Assembly (NCBI GenBank): GCA_037969395.1
Contig: JBBKXJ010000257.1
Span: forward strand, 1 to 64,000
Source of the DNA: JBBKXJ01 sp037969395
GTDB taxonomy: Bacteria > Pseudomonadota > Gammaproteobacteria > Pseudomonadales > JAUIET01
DNA length: 64,000 nt
Reading direction: 5' to 3'
A model generated the notes under the pieces. The model saw only the letters and a program-made list of their open reading frames with translations. It had not been told where the DNA came from and did no database searches. The position numbers and the translations under genes were made by a program. Within the stretch, counting starts at the first letter, position 1; each line of letters starts with the position of its first letter. This document shows positions 24,613 through 33,959 of this stretch, one piece after another.

Positions 24613-25617
24613 ATGAATACTCAAATCAAACCGCAACTAATCGACAGGTTTAAGCGCCGCGTGAGCTACGTGCGGCTTTCGGTGACTGATCGCTGTGATT
24701 TTCGCTGCGTGTACTGCATGGCCGAAGACATGCAGTTTCTACCGCGCAAACAAATATTATCGTTAGAAGAAATCGCGCGCCTGGCACAAGCGTTTGTGGG
24801 CCTTGGTGTTAGCAAAATTCGCCTCACCGGTGGCGAGCCGCTGGTGCGCAGGAATATTCTGTCGCTGGTTGAAAACATCGCCGCGCTCGACGGCCTGCGC
24901 GAGCTTGCCCTGACCACCAACGGCTCGCAGTTACCCAAACTGGCGCCGCAGCTAAAGCAAGCCGGTCTGTCCCGCATCAATATCAGCCTCGACAGCTTGC
25001 AGCCTGACCGCTTTCGCAAAATCACGCGTACCGGCGATTTGGCAAACGTACTGCGAGGCATCGACGCCGCGCAGGCCGCTGGTTTCAAGCACACCAAAAT
25101 TAACAGCGTCATACTCAACGGCCGCAACGAAGACGAGGTTCTGGATTTGCTCGAATTTTGTCGCAAGCGACAGCTGGATATTTCGTTTATTGAAGAAATG
25201 CCGTTGGGGCTGATCGACGATCATGATCGCGCCCTCACCTACTGCTCCAGCGACGCTGTACGGGCAAGCATAGCGCAACGTTATGAATTAACTCCCAGCG
25301 ATGACAGCACCGCCGGCCCCTCGAAATATTACACAATGCCGGGCAGCGACATTAGGGTCGGCTTTATCTCACCGCACAGCCACAACTTCTGCGCCGACTG
25401 CAATCGTGTGCGCGTCACTGTTGAAGGCCGCTTGCTACTATGTCTGGGTAACGAGCATTCGGTAGACCTGAAAAGTATTTTACGTGCAGAAGAATGCGAC
25501 CAAAAATTGCTTCAGCAAGCGATTATAGACGCCATGCAGCTAAAGCCTGAAAAACATCATTTTAACCTGCACGACGCGCCGCAGATTCTGCGGTTTATGA
25601 GTATGACCGGGGGTTGA
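24613..25617 (+). CDS. moaA: GTP 3',8-cyclase MoaA
   Basis: Radical SAM enzyme for the first step of molybdenum cofactor synthesis, 334 residues. The N-terminal cluster motif is Cys28-x3-Cys32-x2-Cys35 (DRCDFRCVYC), and the C-terminal cluster uses Cys260, Cys263 and Cys277 (NFCADCNRVRVT, LLLC). The protein ends in the Gly-Gly tail that the enzyme needs (MTGG). It follows the 2-phosphoglycerate-kinase-like gene by 25 bases, so read-through is possible. No other moa, moe or mog gene is in the window, making it an isolated cofactor gene here. Confidence 0.95.
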   Translation: MNTQIKPQLIDRFKRRVSYVRLSVTDRCDFRCVYCMAEDMQFLPRKQILSLEEIARLAQAFVGLGVSKIRLTGGEPLVRRNILSLVENIAALDGLRELALTTNGSQLPKLAPQLKQAGLSRINISLDSLQPDRFRKITRTGDLANVLRGIDAAQAAGFKHTKINSVILNGRNEDEVLDLLEFCRKRQLDISFIEEMPLGLIDDHDRALTYCSSDAVRASIAQRYELTPSDDSTAGPSKYYTMPGSDIRVGFISPHSHNFCADCNRVRVTVEGRLLLCLGNEHSVDLKSILRAEECDQKLLQQAIIDAMQLKPEKHHFNLHDAPQILRFMSMTGG

Positions 25618-25649
25618 GCACACTCGCGCCGCGTAATGTCAGTGTCTGC

Positions 25650-26561
25650 TCAAGCCAGCAGACTCGCCAGCGCCGGCTGCAAGTCCGGATACTTGAACGT
25701 ATAACCGCTGTCGACCAACTTTTTCGGCACCACCCGCTGCCCGGTTAGTAACAGCTCCTCAGCCATCTCGCCCACCAGCGTACGCATCACAAAAGCTGGC
25801 AGCTTGAGCTTAATCAAAGTGCGCTTGTTGGTCCGCATCGCCGCGCAAAATTGCGCATTAGTTACCGGTTCTGGAGCGGTAGTGTTAATCGCGCCTGCAA
25901 TGTCTGCATGCTGTAATACATACAGGATAACCCCAATAACGTCGTCACGATGCACCCACGACATCCACTGTTTGCCGTCTCCAAACTGGCTGGCAACACC
26001 GAAGTCGAAAGAGCGGCGCAATTCGCTGAAGGCGCCGCCGTCCGGGCCAAACACAACACCGAAGCGCAGCCTGCAGACGCGTGTACCGAATGTTTCAAAC
26101 TGCTGCGCTGCGGCCTCCCATTGCTGGCAAAGCTGGTGCGAAAAACAGTCCACCGTTGCTGCCGACTCGTCCAGTTTAGTGTCGCCTTGCGGGCCGTAAA
26201 AACCAATGGCGGATGCGTTGATTAATACATCGGGCTTGTGCTGCAAGCGCTGCACACAGGTAAACAGATCGCGGGTGGTATGCAGCCGGCTGTTGATCAG
26301 ATTTTGCTTCTGCTGCTCCGTCCAGCGGCTTTCGGCCAGCGACTCGCCGGCGAGATTTATGATGGCGTGCAGGTGTTCGTCGTCGCTGATTTCATCGAGG
26401 CTATTGATATAGCGAATGCTGTCAGACTTTTTTTGCGTGAGCGCTTGCTGGCGAGTTAACACCAGCACGCGTTGCCCTTGCTTGCTCAATGCATGCACCA
26501 GGGGCGTGCCGATAAAGCCAGTGCCGCCGGTGATTAAAATCTGCATGTCGTTGGAAGACAT
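25650..26561 (-). CDS. TIGR01777-family NAD-dependent epimerase (YfcH-like)
   Basis: A 303-residue extended short-chain dehydrogenase. The Rossmann motif ILITGGTGFIG lies near residues 8-18. Family-specific segments include INLAGESLAESRWTEQQK, NASAIGFYG and MSWVHRDDVIG. The C-terminal DUF1731-like part contains LPAFVMRTLVGEMAEELLLTGQRVVPKKL, split here as the family's conserved end. The reaction is not known for most members. It lies 10 bases after the M48 protease gene and probably forms one operon with it and lemA. Confidence 0.88.
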   Translation of the reverse strand: MSSNDMQILITGGTGFIGTPLVHALSKQGQRVLVLTRQQALTQKKSDSIRYINSLDEISDDEHLHAIINLAGESLAESRWTEQQKQNLINSRLHTTRDLFTCVQRLQHKPDVLINASAIGFYGPQGDTKLDESAATVDCFSHQLCQQWEAAAQQFETFGTRVCRLRFGVVFGPDGGAFSELRRSFDFGVASQFGDGKQWMSWVHRDDVIGVILYVLQHADIAGAINTTAPEPVTNAQFCAAMRTNKRTLIKLKLPAFVMRTLVGEMAEELLLTGQRVVPKKLVDSGYTFKYPDLQPALASLLA

Positions 26562-26570
26562 AAAATCCCT

Positions 26571-28517
26571 CTAAAAAATTTTCTGCCCCACCAGTCTTGG
26601 CGGTAGCGGTACATCGAGGCTGTCGGCTACGGCACGAACCAGCTCGACTTCCTGGGGGAGAATCCTGTTATCAGCCATCACACATTGCGCGCAGGCTTTA
26701 ATCAGCCGCGGTTTTTGCAGTGGCGCCAGGCTGTTGAGTTTAGCTAACGCCTCGTCAACCGCGCTCAGCGCTGCCTTATCCCTGGCCGGCAGGTTGACGC
26801 CGTCAAAGCCCAGCTCGGCCATGCCTGTGACGAAAGCCTGCTCAGCCTGCACCGCCGACTCTGCACCGGCATAGGCAAGTGCTGTCAACAGCACTGCGCA
26901 GTGTTTTTCCAGTTTCTCAATTTTGTCGTAACGTACTTTCGGCGGCCTGACGCGGCTAAAAACCGGGTCGAGATGACGCACCAGCAGGCGGTGCAAACAC
27001 CATTCGAATAAATCGATGTGCTCGTCGGCGCGCATAAGCGCCAGCACCAGCAGTCGAAACGCGCGGTACTGGTCGTGGAACAGCGTCTTCAGTACCGGCA
27101 TGCACAGGTCGATAAGTGGCAACCGATATTCAACGCCTAACTGTTCGATGTCTGGCAGCACGCGCATCAAAGCGGCAACCGTGGGCGCAGTTTCGGCTTG
27201 TTCGATTTTATCCAGTTGTTGCTCTCGGGTGGCCGGGTCGGTCGCAAACAACAGCGCGTAAATCACTGCTTTGGCGCCGTCGAGTTCGCGCGTCGCTGCA
27301 ATAACACGATCGGTGATGGAGTTAATCAGGTTACGCGAGTGGTCGATATGTGGTTCATCGAGAATGCCGATTGAATCGATCAGGCTCGCACTTTCCCCTT
27401 CTACCTCGGTGGCAGCGGCAAATCCAGCGGCCTGGTCGCCGACGTCAAAGGAGCTGGCGGTAGACTCGTGAGCGGTGGCGGCACTCAACACCGGATAGTT
27501 GCCATCCCAACCTGGATCAAGCCGTTTAATGCGTTTGCGTAGCGGTGGATGAGTGGCCAAAAAAGTATTAAACGCGACGCGCACCGCCTGGCCAAAAAAC
27601 ATATGGCTGACTTCGGCTGCGTGTGGATGCTGTATTTTTGACCCATGATTTGCTGCGCCAATTTTTTTTAATGCACCGGCGATGCCGCCCGGGTTACGCG
27701 TGTACTGCACCGCGGAAGCATCCGCCAGAAACTCGCGCTGCCGGCTCACGGAAGCCTTGATAAGATTGCCAAAAAAAGTGCCTGCATAGCCGATAATCAT
27801 CAAGCCTACGCCCAGCACCAGAAACGGCAGCGCCCCCTGGTTGTTACTGTTAGACGAGCGCCGCACACTGGAATGCGCGAATGTTCGCATAATGAAGTAA
27901 CCCGCCATACCAATCACCATAATGCCGAACAGCGCGCCCATTAAACGGATATTGATGCGCATATCGCCATGCAAAATATGGCTAAATTCGTGGCCAATCA
28001 CACCCTGCAACTCTTCACGATTGAGCAGTTGCACTGTGCCGCGGGTCAGGCCGAGCACGGCGTCCTGCGGCTGAAAGCCGGCCGCGAAGGCGTTTACCGA
28101 GTCTTCGTCCATGATATAGACCGGCGGCACGGGCAGGCCGGCTGCGATGGCCATTTCCTCTACCACGTTGAGCACCCGCCGCTCATTCAGTTCACTGGTG
28201 TTGCTGTTTATCAGTCTGCCACCCAGAGACTCGGCCACTACTGCGCCACCACCAGCCAGCGCAGCAACCTTGAACAAACTGGCAGCGCCGATTATTAACA
28301 CAACGCCGAGGCTGATGAATGCCAGTGTTTCCCAGCCAACGCTGCTTAGTGCGGCACGCCAATCGGCGGTGGCAACACTGCCCTGCGTGGTCAATACGGC
28401 AAACACTACCACCAATATATTGGTCAGTACTACAAGGCTGAAAACGGCAAGGGAGAAGAGGATGACCAGTTGAGTGGTTTTGCGTCGGGCGCGATCTTGT
28501 GATTCGAAAAAATTCAC
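26571..28517 (-). CDS. M48-family membrane zinc metalloprotease with long C-terminal extension
   Basis: A 648-residue HtpX-like protease. Two N-terminal transmembrane helices (about 20-42 and 65-85) and two more (about 195-212 and 230-250) flank the active site His176-Glu177-x2-His180 in IGHEFSHILHGD. The third zinc ligand Glu262 lies in REFLADASA. About 310 residues follow the usual end of an M48 domain, largely helical and Leu-rich, without a motif I recognise. The gene lies 63 bases downstream of lemA, a pairing seen in many bacteria, and probably acts in envelope quality control. Confidence 0.88.
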   Translation of the reverse strand: MNFFESQDRARRKTTQLVILFSLAVFSLVVLTNILVVVFAVLTTQGSVATADWRAALSSVGWETLAFISLGVVLIIGAASLFKVAALAGGGAVVAESLGGRLINSNTSELNERRVLNVVEEMAIAAGLPVPPVYIMDEDSVNAFAAGFQPQDAVLGLTRGTVQLLNREELQGVIGHEFSHILHGDMRINIRLMGALFGIMVIGMAGYFIMRTFAHSSVRRSSNSNNQGALPFLVLGVGLMIIGYAGTFFGNLIKASVSRQREFLADASAVQYTRNPGGIAGALKKIGAANHGSKIQHPHAAEVSHMFFGQAVRVAFNTFLATHPPLRKRIKRLDPGWDGNYPVLSAATAHESTASSFDVGDQAAGFAAATEVEGESASLIDSIGILDEPHIDHSRNLINSITDRVIAATRELDGAKAVIYALLFATDPATREQQLDKIEQAETAPTVAALMRVLPDIEQLGVEYRLPLIDLCMPVLKTLFHDQYRAFRLLVLALMRADEHIDLFEWCLHRLLVRHLDPVFSRVRPPKVRYDKIEKLEKHCAVLLTALAYAGAESAVQAEQAFVTGMAELGFDGVNLPARDKAALSAVDEALAKLNSLAPLQKPRLIKACAQCVMADNRILPQEVELVRAVADSLDVPLPPRLVGQKIF

Positions 28518-28580
28518 CGCATAGGCTCCCTTATCAGGATGCCAAACCGAGCTTTATGCTTGCTACTACTGGTAAGCTTG

Positions 28581-29177
28581 CTAAAAGCTGACTTTAGGCG
28601 CTTCCTGGATGGCTTCAATATCGTCGTACTCCAACAAAGTGGCGTCTTCGGGATGACCAAACATGGCGGCAAACACGTTCGGTGGGAAGGTTTGTCGATA
28701 GGTGTTATACGCCATAACTGAATCGTTATACGCCTGGCGGGAGAATGCGACTTTATTCTCGGTGGCGGTAAGCTCCTCGCTGAGCTGCATCATGTTTTGA
28801 TTGGCTTTCAGATCAGGATACGCCTCCATCACCACGTTCAAGCGGCCCATGGCACTGCCCAACGCGGCTTCTGCTGCGCCAAGCTGTTGCATGGCCTGCG
28901 GGCTGCCGGGGTCGGCTGCCGCCGCCTGCAGGCCTGCCATGGCCTGGTTACGGGCGTTGGTCACAGCCTCCAGCGTTTCGCGCTCATGCGACAAGTAACC
29001 TTTGGCAGTTTCAATCAGGTTTGGAATTAAATCATAGCGCCGCTTCAACTGTACTTCGATTTGTGAGAAGGCGTTTTTGAAACGGTTTTTTAGCGTGACC
29101 AGTCGGTTATAAATTGTGACGACGTAAAACGCCAAACCGACGATGACGACTAGTAGAATAATTGTGGCTGTTCCCAT
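28581..29177 (-). CDS. lemA: LemA family protein
   Basis: A 198-residue protein with one N-terminal transmembrane helix (residues about 3-22) followed by a long coiled helical domain. Conserved LemA segments are visible: VTLKNRFKNAFSQIEVQLKR is split across the start of the domain, then YDLIPNLIETAKGY, NQAMAGLQAAA, and NVVMEAYPDLKANQNMMQL. The C-terminal PPNVFAAMFG resembles the usual end. LemA proteins are membrane-anchored with an unclear role and often pair with M48 proteases, as here. It heads the leftward unit lemA, M48 protease, TIGR01777. Confidence 0.92.
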   Translation of the reverse strand: MGTATIILLVVIVGLAFYVVTIYNRLVTLKNRFKNAFSQIEVQLKRRYDLIPNLIETAKGYLSHERETLEAVTNARNQAMAGLQAAAADPGSPQAMQQLGAAEAALGSAMGRLNVVMEAYPDLKANQNMMQLSEELTATENKVAFSRQAYNDSVMAYNTYRQTFPPNVFAAMFGHPEDATLLEYDDIEAIQEAPKVSF

Positions 29178-29449
29178 GATCCATCACTCTGTGGCGTTCG
29201 CATTATTGGCTCGCACGGTAGCATAATTGCAGCAAAAATCGTAAGCGTTATGCGCGACTTTTGGGGCAAGTTACCAGAACACGCGCGCAACGCTGCGTTT
29301 GGCTATGCCGAGTGACTTACATCCGGCGCCGATAAGGTCAGTCGTTAGTCAGACAATTTACGCAGCGTGTCGGCTAACATGAGCTGCAGCGTAACTGGGC
29401 ATTTTCTGTTAGCATTTCCGTTCGATTATTTATTGTTGAGAGTAAAGCC

Positions 29450-30307
29450 ATGCGCTGGAAGTCAGTCCGCCGTAGCCAAAATGTAGAAGACCGGCGCGGC
29501 TCTCGTATATCGCGTAAGGCCAGTATTGGCGGTGGTGGACTCGGCATGCTGGTGTTAGCCCTGGTAGCCATGTACTTCGGCGTAGACCCCTCTGTTGTAC
29601 TGCAAGGCGCGGGCAGCGGAACGGCGCCGCAGCAGAGCGAACAGCGCCAGCCACCACCGGCGGGGCAAGACGAATTGGTGGACTTCACCAAAGCAGTGCT
29701 GAGCACTACCGAAGACACCTGGAACAGTATTTTTAAGCAGCAGCTGAAGCGCCAGTACAAGGAGCCGACTCTCGTGTTGTTCAGCGGCTCGGTCAGTTCG
29801 GCCTGCGGCAATGCGTCAGCGGCAATGGGGCCTTTCTACTGCCCCGGCGACCAGCAAGTATATGTTGATCTGAGCTTTTACAGCGATTTGAAAAATCGAT
29901 TTGGCGCACCGGGCGATTTTGCCCAGGCGTATGTGATCGCTCATGAAGTGGGACACCATGTGCAAACTCTGTTGGGAATTTCCGGCCAAGTTATGCAGCA
30001 ACGGCAAAAGGTTAACGAAACAGCAGGCAATGCGCTGTCGGTACGGCAGGAACTACAAGCCGACTGCTTCGCCGGCGTGTGGGCTAACCGGGTGGCGCGC
30101 ACCGACATTCTTGAAGAGAATGACCTGGAAGAGGGCTTGAACGCAGCCAGCGCTATCGGCGACGACCGCTTGCAAAAACAGAGCCGCGGTTATGTTACGC
30201 CTGAATCTTTTACCCACGGCAGCTCGGCACAGCGTGTGAAATGGTTCAAAACCGGGCTGGAAACAGGAGATATGAACCAATGTGACACGTTTAGCTCTTC
30301 TGTTTAG
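29450..30307 (+). CDS. Neutral zinc metallopeptidase, YpfJ/KPN_02809 family
   Basis: A 285-residue protein starting MRWKSVRRSQNVEDRRG, the typical family N-terminus. One transmembrane helix near residues 28-45 is followed by a Gln/Pro-rich linker and the periplasmic catalytic domain with His165-Glu166-x2-His169 in VIAHEVGHHVQ. Other conserved segments are SACGNASAAMGPFYCPGDQQ and ELQADCFAGVWAN, the latter supplying the downstream acidic zinc ligand. The physiological substrate is unknown. It stands alone between the divergent lemA gene and the convergent RodZ-like gene. A short GCCG/CGGC stem followed by CGTTTTT just after the stop is a weak terminator candidate. Confidence 0.92.
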   Translation: MRWKSVRRSQNVEDRRGSRISRKASIGGGGLGMLVLALVAMYFGVDPSVVLQGAGSGTAPQQSEQRQPPPAGQDELVDFTKAVLSTTEDTWNSIFKQQLKRQYKEPTLVLFSGSVSSACGNASAAMGPFYCPGDQQVYVDLSFYSDLKNRFGAPGDFAQAYVIAHEVGHHVQTLLGISGQVMQQRQKVNETAGNALSVRQELQADCFAGVWANRVARTDILEENDLEEGLNAASAIGDDRLQKQSRGYVTPESFTHGSSAQRVKWFKTGLETGDMNQCDTFSSSV

Positions 30308-30336
30308 CCGCCGTTTTCGGCCGTTTTTGTAGCAGA

Positions 30337-31428
30337 TTAATACGGTAATTTACGTCGTATCGTTTTAACCACCGGCATCTCCGGGTTATTGCCAGTCCTC
30401 CCCACCGTAAATAACGTAGAGTGGCTGCGCTCTATTTTTTCGATATCAATGGGGTTATCGTTAAATTGCAGTACCACTTCACGCGAACGGCCTACCAGCA
30501 CCTTGAACGGTGATTTGCCGCTCAGCTGCAGGCTACCGCCCGCTGCTCTGACTTCAGCGATCAGGCGCTGCTGGTCGGCGTCATAAACCTCAACCCAACA
30601 GTCTTTAGCAAACCTGAATGACAGTTCGTCGGCAGCCTGCACAGTATTCGTGTTTAGGTCGACGTCTGCATCGCCAGGGCTCTGATAGGTCGCCGCTATC
30701 TCGGTCAGCTCGCCAGCGTCAGTTATATAGGCAATCGGAGCAACAGTGCTGGTTAGTACCGGCACCGCATTCGCCGGGTCAGGCTGGACCGTGGCAACGG
30801 CCAGTACCGCATTATTGTCTCGAGCAACATCCTCGCCAGCAACAATTCCGCTGCCGACAGTAACCGGCGACTGACCCGCAACTTCAATTTTTGAATTCGT
30901 GGCGTTGTCATTGGTAGCTGTTTGCAAGCCGACCAACAGGCTATCGCGATATTCTGCCAACAGCGCACTAACCCGACTGGGCGTGGTAAATTGCAGCAGC
31001 ACAAGCAGGCCCAATAGCAACGTCATGAGCATCAAAGCGCCGGTTAGCCAGCCGCCGAAAGATTGCAATTTAGTGGCGGGAATATCGGTACTTTGATCAA
31101 CGCCACGTTGCAGGCAGGTGCCCATTTGCCGATCATAGATGGCAACAATCGAGTCAGGGTTTAGCTGTACAAGATTGGCGTAATCGCGCAAATGTCGTCT
31201 CAGCAGATCATCGTTCGCGGCCGCTCTGTAGCGGTCTGCCTCTATTGCTCGCAGGTCGGTAACCATTAACTGTAGCTTTCGTGCCGCTTCTTTCTCGGTA
31301 ATTTCCTGCGCTTCACGTGCATCGCGCAAGCGGCCACCAGCCGACTCTATAGAAGGCTGCGATACTGTCAGGCGGTTATTGACGCCGCTGATAGCGAATG
31401 GATTTCCGGTTGCACGTCGCTTCGACAT
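30337..31428 (-). CDS. RodZ-like membrane protein with HTH and DUF4115 domains
   Basis: A 363-residue protein in RodZ order: a Cro/CI-type helix-turn-helix near residues 30-95 (GRLRDAREAQEITEKEAARK, YRAAANDDLLRRHLRDYA), one transmembrane helix near 127-148 (ALMLMTLLLGLLVLLQF), a variable periplasmic linker, and a C-terminal beta-rich DUF4115-like domain with WVEVYDADQQRL, GKSPFKVLVG and VVLQFNDNPID. RodZ normally links MreB to the wall and lies by ispG; here no ispG or mre gene is present. It is thus a RodZ paralogue or a relocated rodZ. The C-terminal half is the less certain part of the call. Confidence 0.75.
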   Translation of the reverse strand: MSKRRATGNPFAISGVNNRLTVSQPSIESAGGRLRDAREAQEITEKEAARKLQLMVTDLRAIEADRYRAAANDDLLRRHLRDYANLVQLNPDSIVAIYDRQMGTCLQRGVDQSTDIPATKLQSFGGWLTGALMLMTLLLGLLVLLQFTTPSRVSALLAEYRDSLLVGLQTATNDNATNSKIEVAGQSPVTVGSGIVAGEDVARDNNAVLAVATVQPDPANAVPVLTSTVAPIAYITDAGELTEIAATYQSPGDADVDLNTNTVQAADELSFRFAKDCWVEVYDADQQRLIAEVRAAGGSLQLSGKSPFKVLVGRSREVVLQFNDNPIDIEKIERSHSTLFTVGRTGNNPEMPVVKTIRRKLPY

Positions 31429-31574
31429 TAGCTTATTTCGCTGCAGATGCAGCGCAGAGTGTAAACCAGAAGAAAATCAGATTCATGGAAAATTACTGCA
31501 GTGGTTTGTCTAGCGTGCGATCGGCTATGTCCAGCGACCGAGCGATGCACATCGATCTGCTATCAGAAAGACGC

Positions 31575-32027
31575 TTAAAGGCGCGACAGCCGCGCCAGCA
31601 AACGGTCCAGCTGATTGGCAAAGGCCTGCCGGTCGCGCTGATCCAGAACTGCAGCGCCGGCGGTTTGTACACCGCTGCTGCGTAGATCATGCATAAAGTT
31701 GCGCTCGCTCAGGCGCTGCCCGATAGTCTCTTTTGAATACAGCTCGCCGCGCGGGTCGATGGCATGCGCGCCCTTAGCCACCACCTCGGCAGCCAGCGGA
31801 ATATCAGCAGTAACAACAATATCGCCAGCGTTCGCCAGTTCGACAATTTTGTTGTCGGCTACGTCGAAGCCAGCCGGCACCTGCATGGCGTGCAGATACT
31901 TTGACTGTGGATGCTTGATATATTGGTTGGCAACCAGTGTGATGTGGACGTGCTCGCGAGTTGCGGCGCGAAATAGAATTTCCTTGATAACTTTCGGGCA
32001 TGCATCGGCGTCTACCCAAATTTGCAT
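31575..32027 (-). CDS. DUF188 (YaiI/YqxD) family protein
   Basis: A 150-residue member of the YaiI/YqxD family, which has a PIN-like nuclease fold. The N-terminus MQIWVDADACPKVIKEIL is diagnostic, and IVVTADIPLAAEVVAKGA plus RGELYSKETIGQRL are further conserved segments. The acidic residues Asp6 and Asp8 and the TADIPLA Asp fit a metal-binding site, but activity is unproven for the family. It lies about 28 bases after the small lipoprotein gene and may be the end of a leftward operon. Confidence 0.92.
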   Translation of the reverse strand: MQIWVDADACPKVIKEILFRAATREHVHITLVANQYIKHPQSKYLHAMQVPAGFDVADNKIVELANAGDIVVTADIPLAAEVVAKGAHAIDPRGELYSKETIGQRLSERNFMHDLRSSGVQTAGAAVLDQRDRQAFANQLDRLLARLSRL

Positions 32028-32055
32028 GCTTTTTCCTCCATTTTTTTACTTACGC

Positions 32056-32313
32056 TTAATCCTCTTTCTTCAGTAGCTCTTGTCGTTCGCGTTCGTATTC
32101 CTCGTAACTTTTACTGGCTAGGCGTTCGCATTCTTCCTGCTGTGACACGGGCTTCTTTTGACAGTCCAATTGATTGTTGTTTTGTAGCGTTGCATAGACA
32201 TCTCGATTACTACAAGCTGCCATACTAATGCCGACTACGCCGATAAGTACTACGTAGTATTTCACTATTTCAACCCTCATACTCGTGACCACTGAGACTA
32301 ACCGATCGCGCAT
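32056..32313 (-). CDS. Small hypothetical lipoprotein
   Basis: An 85-residue predicted lipoprotein of unknown function. The ATG at 32313 overlaps the stop of the upstream gene as TAATG, suggesting coupled translation; the in-frame ATG at 32280 gives a more normal signal peptide of about 22 residues ending in SMAAC. The mature part is short and charged, with two further Cys residues (LDCQKKP, EECERL) that could form a disulfide, and a helical tail YEEYERERQELLKKED. No family is recognised. It is likely exported and anchored to a membrane. Confidence 0.65.
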   Translation of the reverse strand: MRDRLVSVVTSMRVEIVKYYVVLIGVVGISMAACSNRDVYATLQNNNQLDCQKKPVSQQEECERLASKSYEEYERERQELLKKED

Positions 32314-33959
32314 TACTCGGCAAACGCCACTTCCGTCTCCAGGCTGCGTACTGCGAGCCGATGGAAGTGCATCAACTGCAGCAAAAACTGCTTTATTTCT
32401 CTCTCATCTATTTTGCACGCGACCAGGCTTTGTCGTACAGGCGTTCCAATGGTGGTAAATTCCAGCACATCATCGAGACTGGTCGGCGCGACGTAGGTGA
32501 GAATTTCATCCACCAGGGCCAGGGTTTGTGTCGGCTGCACGTTGTGGGTAGCGGCATTCAGGTATTGGTCCGCCATATAGTTCATCCATGGGCCCGCCAG
32601 AAACAACCTGACCGCTTCGGGTACCGGCTGCGGATGCTGGGTCAACTTGCTGCGGATGACATGACTAACGTGTTGCTTCCAGCCGTCAAGGTGCCTTAAG
32701 CCGCTGCGCTGCAGACGCAGGTTTTTTACTCGCCTGGCGACTTGCCGCTCATGTTGCCGCAGCGAAGCGCTAAATCGAAACGCGGCATCGGCAAAGGTTT
32801 CGCGGTTGGGTTGGTCTGCCTCTGTTATGCGCCGCACGACGGCCTTCATTTCCAGCACCAGCGCCGACTTCTGCAAGTCGTCGGCTTCTTCCTGATAAAT
32901 TTTGCACGCCTTTGCCAGGCCATTCAGCAGATGCTTAGCCGGGTGTTGGTCGGCATCAGCAAAGCTTGAATCGTCCGACGCCAACTGCACGTAGGGCAAG
33001 TAAAGGTCACTGAACAGGTTGACCAGATGTTCGCTTAGCGAGCGCTTGTCGAGAAAGCCACTAAACAAGTAGTTCACATAGTCGACCGGTTGTGCCGTAG
33101 TGCTGGCAGCGGCTTCGTTGGCGACAGCGGGCGCTGCAGGATCAACTGATGGCACAGCTACGTCGCTGGCGAGTGGCAATGCTGCGGTAGTCGCCGCCTC
33201 CAGTTGCCGCTCAAGGTCCGGGTCAAGCTCAAATTCCGGTTCGGGTTCCGATGGCAACACTATTTCCGGTTCGACCTGATTAGCGCGTAACAAATTCGCC
33301 GCCGCACCGCTATCTTCGCCGTAGCCATCAGTTACGGCGAGAACATCTACCGTGGATTCATCGACGGCGGGCGCCAGGTTGGATTCGCCGCCAAGATACT
33401 GGTCAATATCCGCGTAGAGTACGCCCAGGTGGTGCAGGAATTCGGCATCAAAGACCTTTAAAGCGACCACGCGAGTATGCAGATTCCAGAACAAATTTTG
33501 TGCCGCAGTTTCCAGCGCCAGCGCAAAATGCACCGGTGCCAGCGGATTAGTGCCAAGCTCGATCGCGCAGCCGGTGATTAGCGCGAGGCGCTGGTTTATG
33601 CTGGTCAGCAACTCGGTAAAACGCTGTTCGGCGGCTGACAGCATGGCGGGTAGCGCAAGATCGCCCATCACGGCGTCATGCGTTGTTTCGGTAAACTCAA
33701 GTAGCGCGGCGTCGTAATCAAGCAAGTCTAGAAAATCGACGAATGTATGCTGAATCGAGCGCTTAAACGCTGCCAGAAACTCTGCGTGGGCTGTTTGCGG
33801 TAAGGGCGCAAGCGTCAGGGCGTTGACTTCCTCCGGCTGGCTTTGCTCGGGCGTGTTCATGCCTGTCAGCTGGTCGAGAAAAACACCAAGACGATCGTCG
33901 CAAAACGCGTGCGTCATTTGTTGCAATTCCTGCAGCTGTATTTTTTTTTCTTGTTCCAT
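32313..33959 (-). CDS. DUF1631-like protein of unknown function
   Basis: A 548-residue soluble, mainly helical protein. The segment DLYLPYVQLASDDSSFAD followed by HPAKHLLNGLAKACK resembles the most conserved part of DUF1631 proteins, and DEILTYVAPTSLDDVLEF near the C-terminus fits their charged end; the family call is by eye only. A central Glu/Ala/Pro-rich stretch near residues 230-290 looks disordered. No catalytic motif is visible. It heads a leftward run with the small lipoprotein and DUF188 genes and is divergent from the MATE gene. Confidence 0.6.
   Translation of the reverse strand: MEQEKKIQLQELQQMTHAFCDDRLGVFLDQLTGMNTPEQSQPEEVNALTLAPLPQTAHAEFLAAFKRSIQHTFVDFLDLLDYDAALLEFTETTHDAVMGDLALPAMLSAAEQRFTELLTSINQRLALITGCAIELGTNPLAPVHFALALETAAQNLFWNLHTRVVALKVFDAEFLHHLGVLYADIDQYLGGESNLAPAVDESTVDVLAVTDGYGEDSGAAANLLRANQVEPEIVLPSEPEPEFELDPDLERQLEAATTAALPLASDVAVPSVDPAAPAVANEAAASTTAQPVDYVNYLFSGFLDKRSLSEHLVNLFSDLYLPYVQLASDDSSFADADQHPAKHLLNGLAKACKIYQEEADDLQKSALVLEMKAVVRRITEADQPNRETFADAAFRFSASLRQHERQVARRVKNLRLQRSGLRHLDGWKQHVSHVIRSKLTQHPQPVPEAVRLFLAGPWMNYMADQYLNAATHNVQPTQTLALVDEILTYVAPTSLDDVLEFTTIGTPVRQSLVACKIDEREIKQFLLQLMHFHRLAVRSLETEVAFAE

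Noticed and set aside
24666..25166. Antisense open frame of 166 codons within moaA
   Set aside because: Shadow of a conserved radical SAM gene; its Ser/Arg-rich translation has no family features.
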